Shown: positions 1 to 8,733 of the stretch, in pieces | How positions within the stretch are numbered: the stretch's first letter is position 1 | How the letters are laid out: each line of letters begins with the position of its first letter | Source: Niveibacterium sp. 24ML | GTDB lineage: Bacteria; Pseudomonadota; Gammaproteobacteria; Burkholderiales; Rhodocyclaceae | Length of the DNA stretch: 64,000 nucleotides | Direction: 5' to 3' | NCBI RefSeq assembly: GCF_026586805.1 | Contig: NZ_JAPFHA010000003.1 | Coordinates: forward strand, 1 to 64,000 | The notes under the pieces: model-generated | Databases searched by the model: none | What the model saw: the letters and a program-made list of their open reading frames with translations, nothing else | What the model was told of the DNA's origin: nothing | Program-made: the position numbers and the translations under genes

Positions 1-117
1 TGGGTCGCCTGGTTCAACCATCACCGACTACTCGCACCGATCGGCTACATCCCGCCGGCAGAAGCTGAGGCAAACTACTACCCGCAACTCGCCAATCAGG
101 CTGCTGTGACCGCCTGA
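1..117 (+). CDS. IS3-family transposase (OrfB), C-terminal end only
   Basis: The frame is open at the window edge and encodes 38 residues before TGA. The peptide contains WFNHHRLLAPIGYIPPAEAE and ends ANYYPQLANQ-AAVTA, the usual C-terminus of the IS3-family integrase-type transposase (second frame, DDE catalytic domain). The catalytic residues lie upstream of the window. A terminal inverted repeat follows 14 bases later, so this is the 3' end of an insertion sequence. Whether the rest of the element is intact cannot be seen. Confidence 0.85.
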   Translation, partial: WVAWFNHHRLLAPIGYIPPAEAEANYYPQLANQAAVTA

Positions 118-130
118 CTTAAACCAAACA

Positions 131-156
131 GCCTCCACGAAACTCGGGGCGATTCA
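131..156. repeat. Right terminal inverted repeat of the IS3-family element
   Basis: Read on the minus strand this begins TGAATCGCCCCGAGTTTCGT, a form typical of IS3-group ends (TGAACCGCCCCGGG-like). It lies just beyond the transposase stop codon. The left end and the target-site duplication are outside the window, so the exact boundary at 156 is inferred from the TG...CA convention. Confidence 0.65.
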
Positions 157-280
157 CATAGCTCTCCTGGCAGCCGGATTCCCAATCGTCAGATCAAGGT
201 TGTGCTCGGTGGTTGCGCCGATCGGTCAATGGCGGCTACCGTGGCTTGGCGCGCCAGGAGTCCAGCAAGGATGGCGTCCC

Positions 281-688
281 TTATTTGCCGTCGGCGTCTT
301 TCTCAAGTTTGAGCGAGGCGGAGTTGATGCAGTAGCGCAGGCCGGTGGGGTGGGGGCCGTCTTCGAATACGTGCCCGAGGTGAGCGCCGCAGTTGCGACA
401 CAGCACTTCGGTGCGGCGCATGCCGTAGCTGTTGTCGGCTGCGGTCTCGACGTTGTCGGCCGCGGCGGCGGTGGAGAAGCTGGGCCAGCCGCATCCGGCG
501 TCGAACTTGTCTTCCGAGCGGAAGAGTTCGCTGCCGCAGCACACGCAGCGGTAGTCGCCAGCGTCCCACACGTTCCAGTACATGCCGGTAAAGGCACGCT
601 CGGTGCCTTTCTCTCGGGTGACGTGGTACTGCTGCGGGTCTAGCTTCTCACGCCATTCGGCGTCGGGGCGTTCCAGTTTTCGGCGCAT
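281..688 (-). CDS. msrB: Peptide-methionine (R)-S-oxide reductase MsrB
   Basis: 135 aa, cytoplasmic (no signal peptide). MsrB reduces the R-epimer of methionine sulfoxide in oxidised proteins, using thioredoxin as electron donor; a thioredoxin gene lies at 12302-12628. Visible signatures are two zinc-binding CxxC pairs (CVCC and CRNC), the CGWPSF segment and the C-terminal RYCINSASL motif that holds the catalytic cysteine. I start at [12 protein letters not shown], twelve codons inside the longest frame, because the upstream residues are atypical. The gene stands alone between the insertion-sequence end and a DUF2863 gene on the same strand, about 60 bases from the latter. Confidence 0.93.
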   Translation of the reverse strand: MRRKLERPDAEWREKLDPQQYHVTREKGTERAFTGMYWNVWDAGDYRCVCCGSELFRSEDKFDAGCGWPSFSTAAAADNVETAADNSYGMRRTEVLCRNCGAHLGHVFEDGPHPTGLRYCINSASLKLEKDADGK

Positions 689-748
689 TGGGCTTCTCTC
701 GAACGAACTTGAGTCGTGCAGCAATCGACCACGTTTCAGCGCTTCGGT

Positions 749-1933
749 TCAGTGCAGGTGCTTGGGCACCGCGTCAGCGTTTTCTTCCGGCAGTTCGGCG
801 TGCACCGCCTCGCCGTCGGGCGATGGGTACATCGGCGCGCCGCAGTCGTCGCAGTACTCGAGCGGGAAGCGGGTTTCGAGCTGGACGATGTCGGTCACGC
901 CGCAGGCGCGCAGCGCGGTCTCGATCTCCTGGGCGATCTCGCTGTTTTCGTCTTCGGGGCCCAGTAGCGGCCAGACCACGCCGTGGATGACGTCGTCGGA
1001 ATTCTTGCGGGTGAAGCCGATGCGGTACTCCTCGACCTGGCGGTCTTCGAACGCAGCGATGACCGCGCGGATTGCATCCGGCGCGATTTCCAGCGTTGTC
1101 GTGAGGAAGGCCACCGAGGCATGCAGCGAGTACGGGCGCGAATCGCGGTCGGCTTGCCGGCTGGCGGCGAAGTAGGCATCGGGCAGCACGACTTCCTGCG
1201 CGCTGCCGGGCATCAGCGTGTGGATGATGGCGCCGCCCTGCGCACGCCATTGGGCCAGAGCCTGCTCGCGGGTGCCGTCGCGTTCCTGCCAGCGGAACAG
1301 TGCGGCACCGCGTGGCACCACCGCAGCGGCGAGGATGTAGCGCACATCCGAGAGGAACTTCGCGGTTTCGGGCAGCGAGCCGGTCTCGATATGGAGCGTC
1401 TGGCCGGCGGCGGCGGCCTCACCCAGGGCGGTTGCAAAGCGGCGGGTTTCGCAATAGCCCTGCGGCAACTGATCAGGCGAGAACAGGTAGTCGGCAAGGC
1501 CGAGCTTGACGCCATCGGCCAGCACATGCGCTTGCAGATGCACGCGCAGGTTGGCGAGCAGGGCGCTGGGAATCGTCGCAGCGGTAATTGCAAAACGCGA
1601 CCAGGCCATCACCGGCGCTGCGATCAGCAGTACGTCGTTTTCGCTGGATTCGGGCGAGCCGGATTCGGGCGAGCCGGATTCGGCGCGCGATTCGATCAGA
1701 TCGGCCAGTTCGTCGTAGGCATTGGCCTGGGTGGCGAAAAGGTGATCGAGCGCGCTGTTGAGCGTGTCTTCGTCGCCTTCTTCGAGCAGCTTTTCAACCT
1801 GATCGGAAAGGCGGCGCTCCCAGAAGCTGTCTTCGGCGCGGCTACCGGATTCGGCAAGGCCGACGGCCAGCCAGGTCAGGTGCTCGGCATCGCGGGAGAG
1901 GCCACTACGGCGGCCAAGGCGGGAGCGTTTCAT
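749..1933 (-). CDS. DUF2863-type conserved protein of unknown function
   Basis: 394 aa, no signal peptide or membrane segment, so probably cytoplasmic. Overall sequence and length resemble the DUF2863 family, which I know mainly from betaproteobacteria; no biochemical role is established. Residues near the C-terminus contain CDDCGAPMYPSPDGE, which looks like half of a zinc-ribbon, followed by an acidic tail. Around residues 85-95 the protein carries a short Gly-Ser-Pro-Glu duplication encoded by a 15-base tandem repeat. The ATG at 1933 starts MKRSRLGRR. It lies upstream of msrB on the same strand with a 60-base gap, so the two could share a transcript. Family recall is moderately sure. Confidence 0.75.
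   Translation of the reverse strand: MKRSRLGRRSGLSRDAEHLTWLAVGLAESGSRAEDSFWERRLSDQVEKLLEEGDEDTLNSALDHLFATQANAYDELADLIESRAESGSPESGSPESSENDVLLIAAPVMAWSRFAITAATIPSALLANLRVHLQAHVLADGVKLGLADYLFSPDQLPQGYCETRRFATALGEAAAAGQTLHIETGSLPETAKFLSDVRYILAAAVVPRGAALFRWQERDGTREQALAQWRAQGGAIIHTLMPGSAQEVVLPDAYFAASRQADRDSRPYSLHASVAFLTTTLEIAPDAIRAVIAAFEDRQVEEYRIGFTRKNSDDVIHGVVWPLLGPEDENSEIAQEIETALRACGVTDIVQLETRFPLEYCDDCGAPMYPSPDGEAVHAELPEENADAVPKHLH
1646..1683. repeat. 15-base tandem repeat inside the DUF2863 gene
   Basis: The unit GGATTCGGGCGAGCC occurs at 1646-1660 and 1661-1675, followed by a partial third copy. It keeps the reading frame (15 bases = 5 codons) and encodes the repeated Gly-Ser-Pro-Glu-Ser linker of the protein. 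Confidence 0.9.
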
Positions 1934-1964
1934 GGCGGTCTTTTCTGCGCTGAATGGCTTTGGA

Positions 1965-2636
1965 TTATAGCGCGCCGGGCAGTCGTACCTCTGCGGCCAC
2001 TGCGGCGGGGCCCGCAGGGCTGTGCGGGATTACCCCCAGCAGCGGCGCACGGATGCGCGCCTTGAGGGCTTCAAGGTTCTCGTCGAGGCGGTTCATTCGC
2101 GGCGCGAGGGTGTTCGCCACCCAGCCGGCAAGCGCCAGACCGCGTGCTTCGATGGCCTCGGCTGTCAGCAGTGCGTGGTTGATGCAGCCCAGGCGCATCC
2201 CGACCACCAGGATCACCGGCAAGCGCAGGGCAGTGGCCAGATCGGCCGTATCAAGCCGGTCATCGAGCGGTACGCGGAATCCGCCAACGCCTTCCACCAG
2301 CACGCAGTCGGCCTGCGCGGCGAGTTGCTCGAAGCCGGCCAGCAGCGGCGGTACGTCAAGCACCACGCCTTCGCTTGCTGCGGCGATGTGCGGCGCCACC
2401 GCTTCGCGCAGGCAGAGCGGGTTGATTTGCGCAAGACTGAATCCGGGTGACGACGCCTGCTGCAGGCAGCGCGCGTCTTCGTTCGACCAGGTGCCATCGA
2501 TCAGTTCAGCGCCGGCGGCAATCGGCTTGTAGCCCACGGCGCGCAGCCCCGCCGCGCGCGCGGCATGGAGCAGGGTGCAGGTGACGAAGGTCTTGCCGAT
2601 TTCGGTATCGGTGCCAGTAATGAAGTAGTAATGCAT
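1965..2636 (-). CDS. bioD: ATP-dependent dethiobiotin synthetase BioD
   Basis: 223 aa, cytoplasmic. BioD carboxylates and cyclises 7,8-diaminononanoate to dethiobiotin using CO2 and ATP, the penultimate step of biotin synthesis. The N-terminus MHYYFITGTDTEIGKT holds the family P-loop (GTDTEIGKT), and VEGVGGFRVPL matches the conserved glycine-rich segment of the second half. I start at MHYYF because it gives the canonical N-terminus and its ATG overlaps the bioC stop (ATGA). It is the last gene of the minus-strand bio operon; bioB is not in the window. Confidence 0.95.
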   Translation of the reverse strand: MHYYFITGTDTEIGKTFVTCTLLHAARAAGLRAVGYKPIAAGAELIDGTWSNEDARCLQQASSPGFSLAQINPLCLREAVAPHIAAASEGVVLDVPPLLAGFEQLAAQADCVLVEGVGGFRVPLDDRLDTADLATALRLPVILVVGMRLGCINHALLTAEAIEARGLALAGWVANTLAPRMNRLDENLEALKARIRAPLLGVIPHSPAGPAAVAAEVRLPGAL

Positions 2637-3397
2637 CAGCGGATTGCCTCGAACAGGAGTACATCGTAGCGCGCGGGCAGGCCGGAAGGCTCGCGATGCA
2701 CTTCGTAGGCCGCGCACAGGCGCTGCCAGGCGTGGCGGCCGAGCATGCCACGCCGGCGGCTTTCACCCAGCGTGTGGGCGCCGACGCCGCGGATATCGCG
2801 TAGCAGGCTGGCAAGATCGGGCGCATAGCCGCTGCGGGTGTGGCGAGTGTGGCGGATATCCACGAAGCCGGCTGTGCGCAGCGCAGCGTCGATGGCCGCA
2901 GGCGACTCGAACTGGCGCACATGCTCGGCCTGGTCGAGCCCGGCGAAACAGGCGCGCAGTTCGGCCAGGGTATCCGGCCCCAGCGTTGCCACTTGCAGCC
3001 GCCCGCCGGGCATCAGCACGCGGGCGGCTTCGCGCGCGGCGTCTTGGGCCTTGCACCACTGCCAGGCCAGGCTGGACCAGTAGCAAGCGATGCTTGCGTT
3101 GCGCAGGGGCAGGTGTTCCAGGTCAGCGGCGATGCCGCTTTCGCCGCGCTGTGCGGCCAGCGTGGCCATGGCGGGGGCAAGGTCGATTCCGATCACGTGC
3201 GCGGCGCGCTGGCGCAAGGCTTCGCTGGCAAAGCCAGTGCCGCAGCCGGCGTCGAGCAGCGGGGCGTTCATGTTGCCTGGCGGGCGTGTCCAAGCGAGCA
3301 GATCGCCGACGATGGCGCGCTGCACGGCGGCGTGCTTGTCGTAGTCCGGCGCGGCAGCGCCAAATGCGTCGCGGATGCGGCGTCTTTGCTCAAGCAT
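2636..3397 (-). CDS. bioC: Malonyl-ACP O-methyltransferase BioC
   Basis: 253 aa, cytoplasmic. BioC uses S-adenosylmethionine to methylate the free carboxyl of malonyl-ACP, which lets the fatty-acid machinery build the pimeloyl chain. The SAM-binding motif LLDAGCGTGFASEALR lies at about residues 45-60, and the class I methyltransferase motif II region is WCKAQDAAREAARVLMPGG. The start MLEQRRRIRDAF, inside a longer frame, matches the family N-terminus and overlaps the end of bioH by 8 bases. The 3' end overlaps bioD by ATGA, so translation is probably coupled. Pairing with bioH gives a complete BioC-BioH pimelate route. Confidence 0.93.
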   Translation of the reverse strand: MLEQRRRIRDAFGAAAPDYDKHAAVQRAIVGDLLAWTRPPGNMNAPLLDAGCGTGFASEALRQRAAHVIGIDLAPAMATLAAQRGESGIAADLEHLPLRNASIACYWSSLAWQWCKAQDAAREAARVLMPGGRLQVATLGPDTLAELRACFAGLDQAEHVRQFESPAAIDAALRTAGFVDIRHTRHTRSGYAPDLASLLRDIRGVGAHTLGESRRRGMLGRHAWQRLCAAYEVHREPSGLPARYDVLLFEAIR

Positions 3398-4106
3398 CCG
3401 GCAGGCTCGCGATGAAATCGGTGATCGCCTTGGCGACCTCGGCCGGGGCCGACACATGCGGGGCGTGGCCGCAGTTTTCCAGCGTTTTCAAGGTGGCCTG
3501 CGGCATCTGAGTCGCTAGCCATTGCGCCCCGGCCAGCGGCATCAGGGCATCTTGCGCGCCGTGAATGATCAGGCATGGCAGGCCGATCTTGCCCACCTGA
3601 TCGCGCAGGTCCGCGCCGACCAAGGCATCGAGTGCGGGCGCCAGCGCGGCGGCCTGGTGTTCGCGCGCTGGCTCGAGGGCAGTGAGCACCGCCGCGCGCC
3701 TTGCATCGCCCAAGGCTTGCAGGGCGAGAAAGCGCTGCAGGGTGCGTGCGGGGTTTTGCGCCAGACCATGCTGGAAAGCCGCCACGGTTTCGGCGGCAAG
3801 CGCGTGCGGCCATTGCGCGGTGGCCGAAAAGCGCGCGCTGCCGGAAATCAGCACCAGTGCGCGCGGACGTGCGCCACGCAGGCAGGCGCTCATCGCCAGC
3901 ATGGCGCCGAGCGACCAGCCCAGCAGTACCTGATCGGGCGCAACCGATGCGGCAAGCGAATCGGCCCAGGTGCCGAGTACGCCATCGGCGGGGCCAAGCA
4001 AAGTGGGCGCCGCCATCGCGCAGTGCCCGGCGAGTGCCGTGCGAAGGGGATCAAAGGCCGCCGGGCCGAAGCCCCAGCCATGCCATGCAAGCAGTGCGGT
4101 GCTCAT
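3390..4106 (-). CDS. bioH: Pimeloyl-ACP methyl ester carboxylesterase BioH
   Basis: 238 aa alpha/beta hydrolase, cytoplasmic. BioH removes the methyl group from pimeloyl-ACP methyl ester and so ends the chain elongation started by BioC. The oxyanion-side motif is AWHGWGFG, the nucleophile elbow is GWSLGA (Ser65), and the remaining triad candidates are Asp in HGAQDALMPL and His in NCGHAPHVS. Length is close to the enterobacterial enzyme. Its ATG overlaps the bioF stop by 4 bases and its end overlaps bioC. Confidence 0.92.
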   Translation of the reverse strand: MSTALLAWHGWGFGPAAFDPLRTALAGHCAMAAPTLLGPADGVLGTWADSLAASVAPDQVLLGWSLGAMLAMSACLRGARPRALVLISGSARFSATAQWPHALAAETVAAFQHGLAQNPARTLQRFLALQALGDARRAAVLTALEPAREHQAAALAPALDALVGADLRDQVGKIGLPCLIIHGAQDALMPLAGAQWLATQMPQATLKTLENCGHAPHVSAPAEVAKAITDFIASLPDA

Positions 4107-5257
4107 GGGCTGTGCCGGTTGATTGCTGCAACGAGTGCATCGACCTGATCTGCGCGATGCGCAGCCGACAGCGAAATCCGCAGACGCGCGGAACCTTGCG
4201 GCACCGTTGGCGGGCGAATGGCGGGCACCCAGAGGCCCTCTTCAAACAAGGCAGCGGCAAGCGCGAGGGCCGCCGTGTTGGACCCGACGATCAGGGGCTG
4301 GATCGGGGTGTCGGAGGCGAGCAGGCGCTCAGGATGGCGCAGCCCGGTGCGCAATTGGCGGATCAAGGCCGCCACATGCATGCGCCGATCGTCGCTGGCT
4401 TCCACCAGATCGGCTGCCGCGCAAATCGCCGCTGCCAGCAGTGGCGGGCTGCCGGTGGTGAAGATGTAGGTGCGGGCTTTCTGCAGGATCCATTCCACCA
4501 CTTGATGCGCGCCGGCAACGAAGGCCCCCGAAACCCCGGCCGCTTTGCCCAGGGTGCCGATGTAGAGGACGCGCGGTGAGTCGATGCCGAAATGCCGCAG
4601 CGCGCCGCCGCCATGCGGGCCGAGGATGCCGAAGCCGTGTGCGTCATCGATCAGCAGCCAGGTATCGAAACGCTCCGCCAGTTCGAACAACTGGCGCAAG
4701 GGTGCGATGTCGCCATCCATGCTGAACACGCTGTCGGTGACGATCAGCTTTCGCGGCGCGCTGCTCTCGCCAAGCATGCGTTCGAGTGCAGCGGTATCGG
4801 CATGGGGGTAACGGCGCAGATCGGCACGGCTGAGCAGGGCGCCATCGACCAGCGAGGCATGGTTGAGGCGGTCGGCAAAGATCGCGTCGCCGCGCCCCAC
4901 GAGCGCCGGCATCACGCCGCTGTTGGCCATGTAGCCCGTCGAGAAGAGCAGGGCGGCCTCGCAGCCGACCAGTGCGGCGAGCTTTTTCTCGGCCGCTTCG
5001 TGTTCGGCGAAGTGGCCGCTCACCAGATGCGATGCGCCCGACCCGACGCCCCAGTGCCTGGCGCCTTCGATCGCTGCGGCGGTGAGGGCCGGATGGTCGG
5101 CGAGGCTGAGGTAATCGTTTGCGCAGAAATTGATTGCGCGTCGACCATCGACCAGGACTTCACTGCCTTGCCGCTCGCTGATCGTGCGCCTGCGGCGGCG
5201 CAGCCCGGCAGCGTCGAGTTCGGCGATATCGGCGCCGAGGCGATCCCAGATCGGCAT
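4103..5257 (-). CDS. bioF: 8-amino-7-oxononanoate synthase BioF
   Basis: 384 aa PLP enzyme. BioF condenses pimeloyl-ACP with L-alanine to 8-amino-7-oxononanoate. Conserved segments are INFCANDYLSLADHP near the N-terminus, the DDAHGFGILGPHGGG cofactor-binding stretch, and YIGTLGKAAGVSGAF with the Schiff-base lysine. The length matches the family. The gene is 3 bases downstream of bioA and overlaps bioH by 4, so it sits in the middle of a tightly packed operon. Confidence 0.96.
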   Translation of the reverse strand: MPIWDRLGADIAELDAAGLRRRRRTISERQGSEVLVDGRRAINFCANDYLSLADHPALTAAAIEGARHWGVGSGASHLVSGHFAEHEAAEKKLAALVGCEAALLFSTGYMANSGVMPALVGRGDAIFADRLNHASLVDGALLSRADLRRYPHADTAALERMLGESSAPRKLIVTDSVFSMDGDIAPLRQLFELAERFDTWLLIDDAHGFGILGPHGGGALRHFGIDSPRVLYIGTLGKAAGVSGAFVAGAHQVVEWILQKARTYIFTTGSPPLLAAAICAAADLVEASDDRRMHVAALIRQLRTGLRHPERLLASDTPIQPLIVGSNTAALALAAALFEEGLWVPAIRPPTVPQGSARLRISLSAAHRADQVDALVAAINRHSP

Positions 5258-5260
5258 GTG

Positions 5261-6571
5261 TCAGGCGGCCAGCGCGGCGTCGATCGCGTCGCCGGTGCGT
5301 TGCACGAGGAAGGCCGCGTCGGCGTCGTCGAAGAGGTAGGGCGGCATCCAGTAGACGGTGCTGCCGATCGGCCGCAGCAGGATCTCGCAGTCAAGGCCGG
5401 CGGCGAACGCCTTGCGGCCGAAGCTGGGGTCGTCGCTGCGGACATCGAAGGCCCAGATCATGCCGGTGCGGCGGAAATTGCTGACGCGGCTGTCCTGCGC
5501 CAGCGTTTGTGCGGCGGTGGTCAGCGCCGCGGCCCGCTGGCGGTTGGCGGCCAACACCTGATCGGTTTCGAAGATATCGAGCGTGGCGAGCGCCGCTGTG
5601 CAGGCGAGCGGGTTGCCGGTGTAGGAATGCGAATGCAGGAAGCCGCGGATGGTGCTGTCGTCGTAGAACGCGCGGTAGATGCTATCCGTGCTGAGCACGA
5701 TCGAGAGCGGCAGGTAGCCACCCGAAATCCCCTTCGACAGACACAGGAAGTCGGGCTGGATGCCCGCCTGTTCGCACGCGAAGAAGCTGCCGGTGCGGCC
5801 GCAGCCAACCGCGATTTCGTCGGCGATCAGGTGCACCTGATGCCGGTCGCAGGCGGCGCGCGCACGCTGCAGATAGACGGCGTCGTACATCGCCATGCCG
5901 GTGGCGCATTGCACCAGGGGTTCGATGATCAACGCGGCGGTGGTGTCAGCGTGGGTAGCGAGCCAGGCATCGAGCGCGTCGGCGGCCGTTGCGGCGGCTT
6001 GCGCCATCGCGAGCGGGTCGGCGGCGGCAGGGCTGGGCACGGTTTCGGACTGCCGCACCAGCGGTGCGTAGGCATCGCGGAACAAGGCGATATCGGTCAC
6101 CGAGAGCGCGCCTGCGGTTTCGCCGTGGTAGCTGCCGGCAAGGCAGACGAAACGGTTCTTCGCCGGCTTGCCGCTGTTGCGCCAGAAGTGCGCGCTCATC
6201 TTCAGGGCGATCTCGGTCGCCGAAGCGCCGTCTGACGCAAAGAACGCGTGCCCGAGCGCGCCGCCGGTCAGTGCGGAAAGCCGTTCTGATAGTTCGACCA
6301 CCGGCGCGTGGGTAAAGCCGGCCAGCATGGCGTGTTCGAGCGTACCCAACTGTTTCGCGATCGCGGCGTTGATGCGCGGGTTGCAGTGGCCAAACAGATT
6401 CACCCACCAGGAGCTGACCGCATCGAAATAGCGCCGCCCGTTAGTGTCGTAGAGCCAAAGGCCCTCACCACGCGCCAGCGGCACCAGCGGAAAGCGCTCG
6501 TGCTGCTTCATCTGGGTGCAGGGGTGCCACACGGCGTCCAGCGATCGTTGCAGGAGGTTCTTGCTTGGCAT
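5261..6571 (-). CDS. bioA: Adenosylmethionine-8-amino-7-oxononanoate aminotransferase BioA
   Basis: 436 aa class III PLP aminotransferase. BioA uses S-adenosylmethionine as amino donor to make 7,8-diaminononanoate. Recognisable segments are VWHPCTQMKQHE, WWVNLFGHCNPRI, IADEIAVGCGRTG (aspartate that contacts the PLP nitrogen) and LSKGISGGYLPLS (Schiff-base lysine). I start at MPSKNLLQRSLDAVWHP, 20 codons inside the longest frame. It is the first gene of bioA-F-H-C-D and is divergent from yaaA across about 150 bases. Confidence 0.95.
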   Translation of the reverse strand: MPSKNLLQRSLDAVWHPCTQMKQHERFPLVPLARGEGLWLYDTNGRRYFDAVSSWWVNLFGHCNPRINAAIAKQLGTLEHAMLAGFTHAPVVELSERLSALTGGALGHAFFASDGASATEIALKMSAHFWRNSGKPAKNRFVCLAGSYHGETAGALSVTDIALFRDAYAPLVRQSETVPSPAAADPLAMAQAAATAADALDAWLATHADTTAALIIEPLVQCATGMAMYDAVYLQRARAACDRHQVHLIADEIAVGCGRTGSFFACEQAGIQPDFLCLSKGISGGYLPLSIVLSTDSIYRAFYDDSTIRGFLHSHSYTGNPLACTAALATLDIFETDQVLAANRQRAAALTTAAQTLAQDSRVSNFRRTGMIWAFDVRSDDPSFGRKAFAAGLDCEILLRPIGSTVYWMPPYLFDDADAAFLVQRTGDAIDAALAA

Positions 6572-6619
6572 GGGCGGAAGGCGCTGCGAGGTGCTGCGGC
6601 ACTGCGAGGTCGGGCCTGC

Positions 6620-6648
6620 ATGTTTCCGCACGGGCGCGATGGTGTCAA
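6620..6648 (-). promoter_or_regulatory. Candidate promoter of the biotin operon
   Basis: Read on the minus strand, a perfect TTGACA (6643-6648) is followed after 17 bases by AAACAT (6620-6625). The -35 is strong and the -10 poor (3 of 6), so this is tentative. No BirA-type palindrome was recognised in the bioA-yaaA interval. Confidence 0.35.
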
Positions 6649-6720
6649 ATCAGCCGCGCTGGCCAGTTCGATCGGGCGGCGGCGCTATCATCTGCAGTTT
6701 TGCTGTTATCGCACGCTTCG

Positions 6721-7509
6721 ATGCTGATTCTTCTATCCCCCGCGAAGTCCTTGAACTTCGAAACGCCGCCGCATGTGCGTGTTGCCACGCATCCCCGCTT
6801 CTTGCCGCAATCGCAGGGCTTGATCGACGTGCTGCGAGGCGCGTCGTTGCAGCAGATCGCCAGCCTGATGAGCCTGTCGGACAAACTCGCGGCGCTGAAC
6901 CTTGCCCGCTATGCCGAGTGGACGGCCGCGCACGAATTGCCGCGTGCCAAGCAGGCGGTGCTGGCCTTTGATGGCGACGTCTACGATGGCCTTGGCGCGA
7001 CGAGCGCGCCTGCGCCAGCGCTGGAGGCCTACCTTCAGGCGCACCTTGGCATTCTGTCAGGGCTCTACGGCCTGCTGCGCCCGCTCGACCTGATCCACCC
7101 TTACCGGCTGGAGATGGGAACACGCTTGCGCACAAGTCGCGCCAAAGACCTTTACGACTACTGGGGCGATCTGATTGCCGGCGCCATCGAACAGACGCTG
7201 GATGAGCGCGAAGCCGAGGGGGAAGCGCGCGAAGTCGTTAACCTGGCCTCGGAGGAATACGCGAAGGCTGCGCGGCTCAAGACGCTGCGCGCACGCATCG
7301 TGACGCCGGTGTTTCAGGAATTCCGCAACGGCGCCTACAAGATCGTCAGCTTCAGCGCAAAGCGTGCCCGCGGTGCGATGACGCGTTTCGCGCTTGATCA
7401 CGCAATCACATCGGCCGATCCGCTCAAGGCCTTCGACCGCGATGGTTACGCTTTCGATGCCGCGGCGTCTGACCGCGACACCTGGTACTTCCGACGTATG
7501 GCCGCTTGA
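6721..7509 (+). CDS. yaaA: Peroxide stress protein YaaA (UPF0246/DUF328)
   Basis: 262 aa, cytoplasmic. In E. coli the homologue lowers free intracellular iron during peroxide stress and so limits Fenton damage; a DNA-binding fold has been reported for the family. The N-terminus MLILLSPAKSLNFE and the segments LYGLLRPLDLIHPYRLEM, VNLASEEYAKA and FSAKRARGAMTRF are the family hallmarks. The ATG at 6721 was preferred over an upstream extension of about 50 residues with no family character. The carboxypeptidase gene follows after 9 bases. Confidence 0.93.
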   Translation: MLILLSPAKSLNFETPPHVRVATHPRFLPQSQGLIDVLRGASLQQIASLMSLSDKLAALNLARYAEWTAAHELPRAKQAVLAFDGDVYDGLGATSAPAPALEAYLQAHLGILSGLYGLLRPLDLIHPYRLEMGTRLRTSRAKDLYDYWGDLIAGAIEQTLDEREAEGEAREVVNLASEEYAKAARLKTLRARIVTPVFQEFRNGAYKIVSFSAKRARGAMTRFALDHAITSADPLKAFDRDGYAFDAAASDRDTWYFRRMAA

Positions 7510-7518
7510 GGACACGCC

Positions 7519-8664
7519 ATGACACTAGAGATCAGCAGCCAGTTCGACAGCGGGGCGATTGAGATTGTGGACGCCAGCGACCCCTCAAACGTGCGGCTGA
7601 GGATTCGCGACGATCATGGATCGACCGAATTCCGCCAGTGGTTTCATTTCCGCATCTCGGGCGCGGCGGGCCAGCCACTTGTCCTGCGTTTCGAGAACGC
7701 CGGCGAATGCTCGTACCCGGAAGGTTGGCGCGACTACCGCGCGGTGGCCTCCTACGACCGCGACGACTGGTTCCGCTTGCCTGACTGCGACTACGACGGT
7801 GCCGTACTGACCGTGCGGATGACGCCGCAACGTGATGCCTTGTGGCTTGCGTATTTCGAACCCTACTCGCAGGAGCGCCACTTGCGGCTGCTCGGCCGCG
7901 CAGCCAGTGCGCCGGGCGTGCGGGTCAAGCGCCTCGGCAGCAGCCTGCAGGGGCGCGACATCGACCTGATCGAGATAGACGCACCGCAAGCGGCCTTGCC
8001 GTCGGTCTGGGTGGTTGCGCGGCAGCATCCAGGCGAAACCATGGCCGAATGGTTCGCAGAAGGACTGCTCGAAGCGTTGCTGGATGCGGCTTGCCCCATC
8101 GCGCGCGCGATTCGCCAGCGTGCGGTCGTTCGTATCGTCACCAACATCAATCCGGACGGGGCTTTTCTTGGCAACCTGCGCTCGAACGCTGCCGGCGTGA
8201 ACCTCAATCGTGAGTGGCTCACTCCGTCAGTCGACCGCAGCCCTGAGATCTTGTGCGTGCAGCAGGCCATGGAAGAGACGGGCGTTGATCTGTTTCTCGA
8301 CATCCACGGCGATGAAACCCTGCCTTACGTGTTCATTGACGGCTCCCACATGGTTCCCGGGTACGGCGCCCGAAACGTCGAATATCAGAAGCAGTTCCTG
8401 GCAGACCTTGCCGCAGCTTCGCCCGATTTCCAGCAACGGCACGGCTATGCGGACGATCGCTTCGAGCACGAATTGCTAACGCTTGGCTCAAAGTGGGTCG
8501 CGCATCGCTTCGGTTGCGTCTCGCTGACGCTGGAGATGCCATTCAAGGACAACGCCGACATGCCAGACCCACGCCATGGCTGGAGTGCTGCGCGCAGCAA
8601 GCATCTTGGCGCCGCAATGCTGCGGCCGGTGCTGCAGCATCTTCGTCGCGTGGAGTTGCGCTGA
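7519..8664 (+). CDS. M14 zinc carboxypeptidase of the cytosolic (CCP/AGBL-like, M14D) type
   Basis: 381 aa without signal peptide. Residues 1-120 form a beta-rich domain as in cytosolic carboxypeptidases (FRQWFHFRI, WLAYFEPYS), followed by the M14 catalytic domain. Zinc ligands are HPGE (His170, Glu173) and His263 in DIHGDE; NPDG (211-214) and LNREW are substrate-pocket motifs; the catalytic base is Glu339 in LEMPFKD. All catalytic residues are present. Eukaryotic relatives trim glutamates from tubulin, but bacterial substrates are largely unknown, so no substrate is assigned. The gene is 9 bases behind yaaA and is followed by a terminator. Confidence 0.88.
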   Translation: MTLEISSQFDSGAIEIVDASDPSNVRLRIRDDHGSTEFRQWFHFRISGAAGQPLVLRFENAGECSYPEGWRDYRAVASYDRDDWFRLPDCDYDGAVLTVRMTPQRDALWLAYFEPYSQERHLRLLGRAASAPGVRVKRLGSSLQGRDIDLIEIDAPQAALPSVWVVARQHPGETMAEWFAEGLLEALLDAACPIARAIRQRAVVRIVTNINPDGAFLGNLRSNAAGVNLNREWLTPSVDRSPEILCVQQAMEETGVDLFLDIHGDETLPYVFIDGSHMVPGYGARNVEYQKQFLADLAAASPDFQQRHGYADDRFEHELLTLGSKWVAHRFGCVSLTLEMPFKDNADMPDPRHGWSAARSKHLGAAMLRPVLQHLRRVELR

Positions 8665-8733
8665 GTCGTTCCGCTTGACGCACTGCGGCGCAGAGGTGTT
8701 TGGCGTTGTATCGGGTGGGCTGGACGCCAAACG

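Noticed and set aside
4592..6235. 547-codon plus-strand frame opposite bioF and bioA
   Set aside because: Antisense shadow of two clearly recognised PLP enzymes with no family signature of its own.
6572..6720. BirA or BioR operator between bioA and yaaA
   Set aside because: No TTGTAAACC-type palindrome or TTATCTATAA-type site is present.
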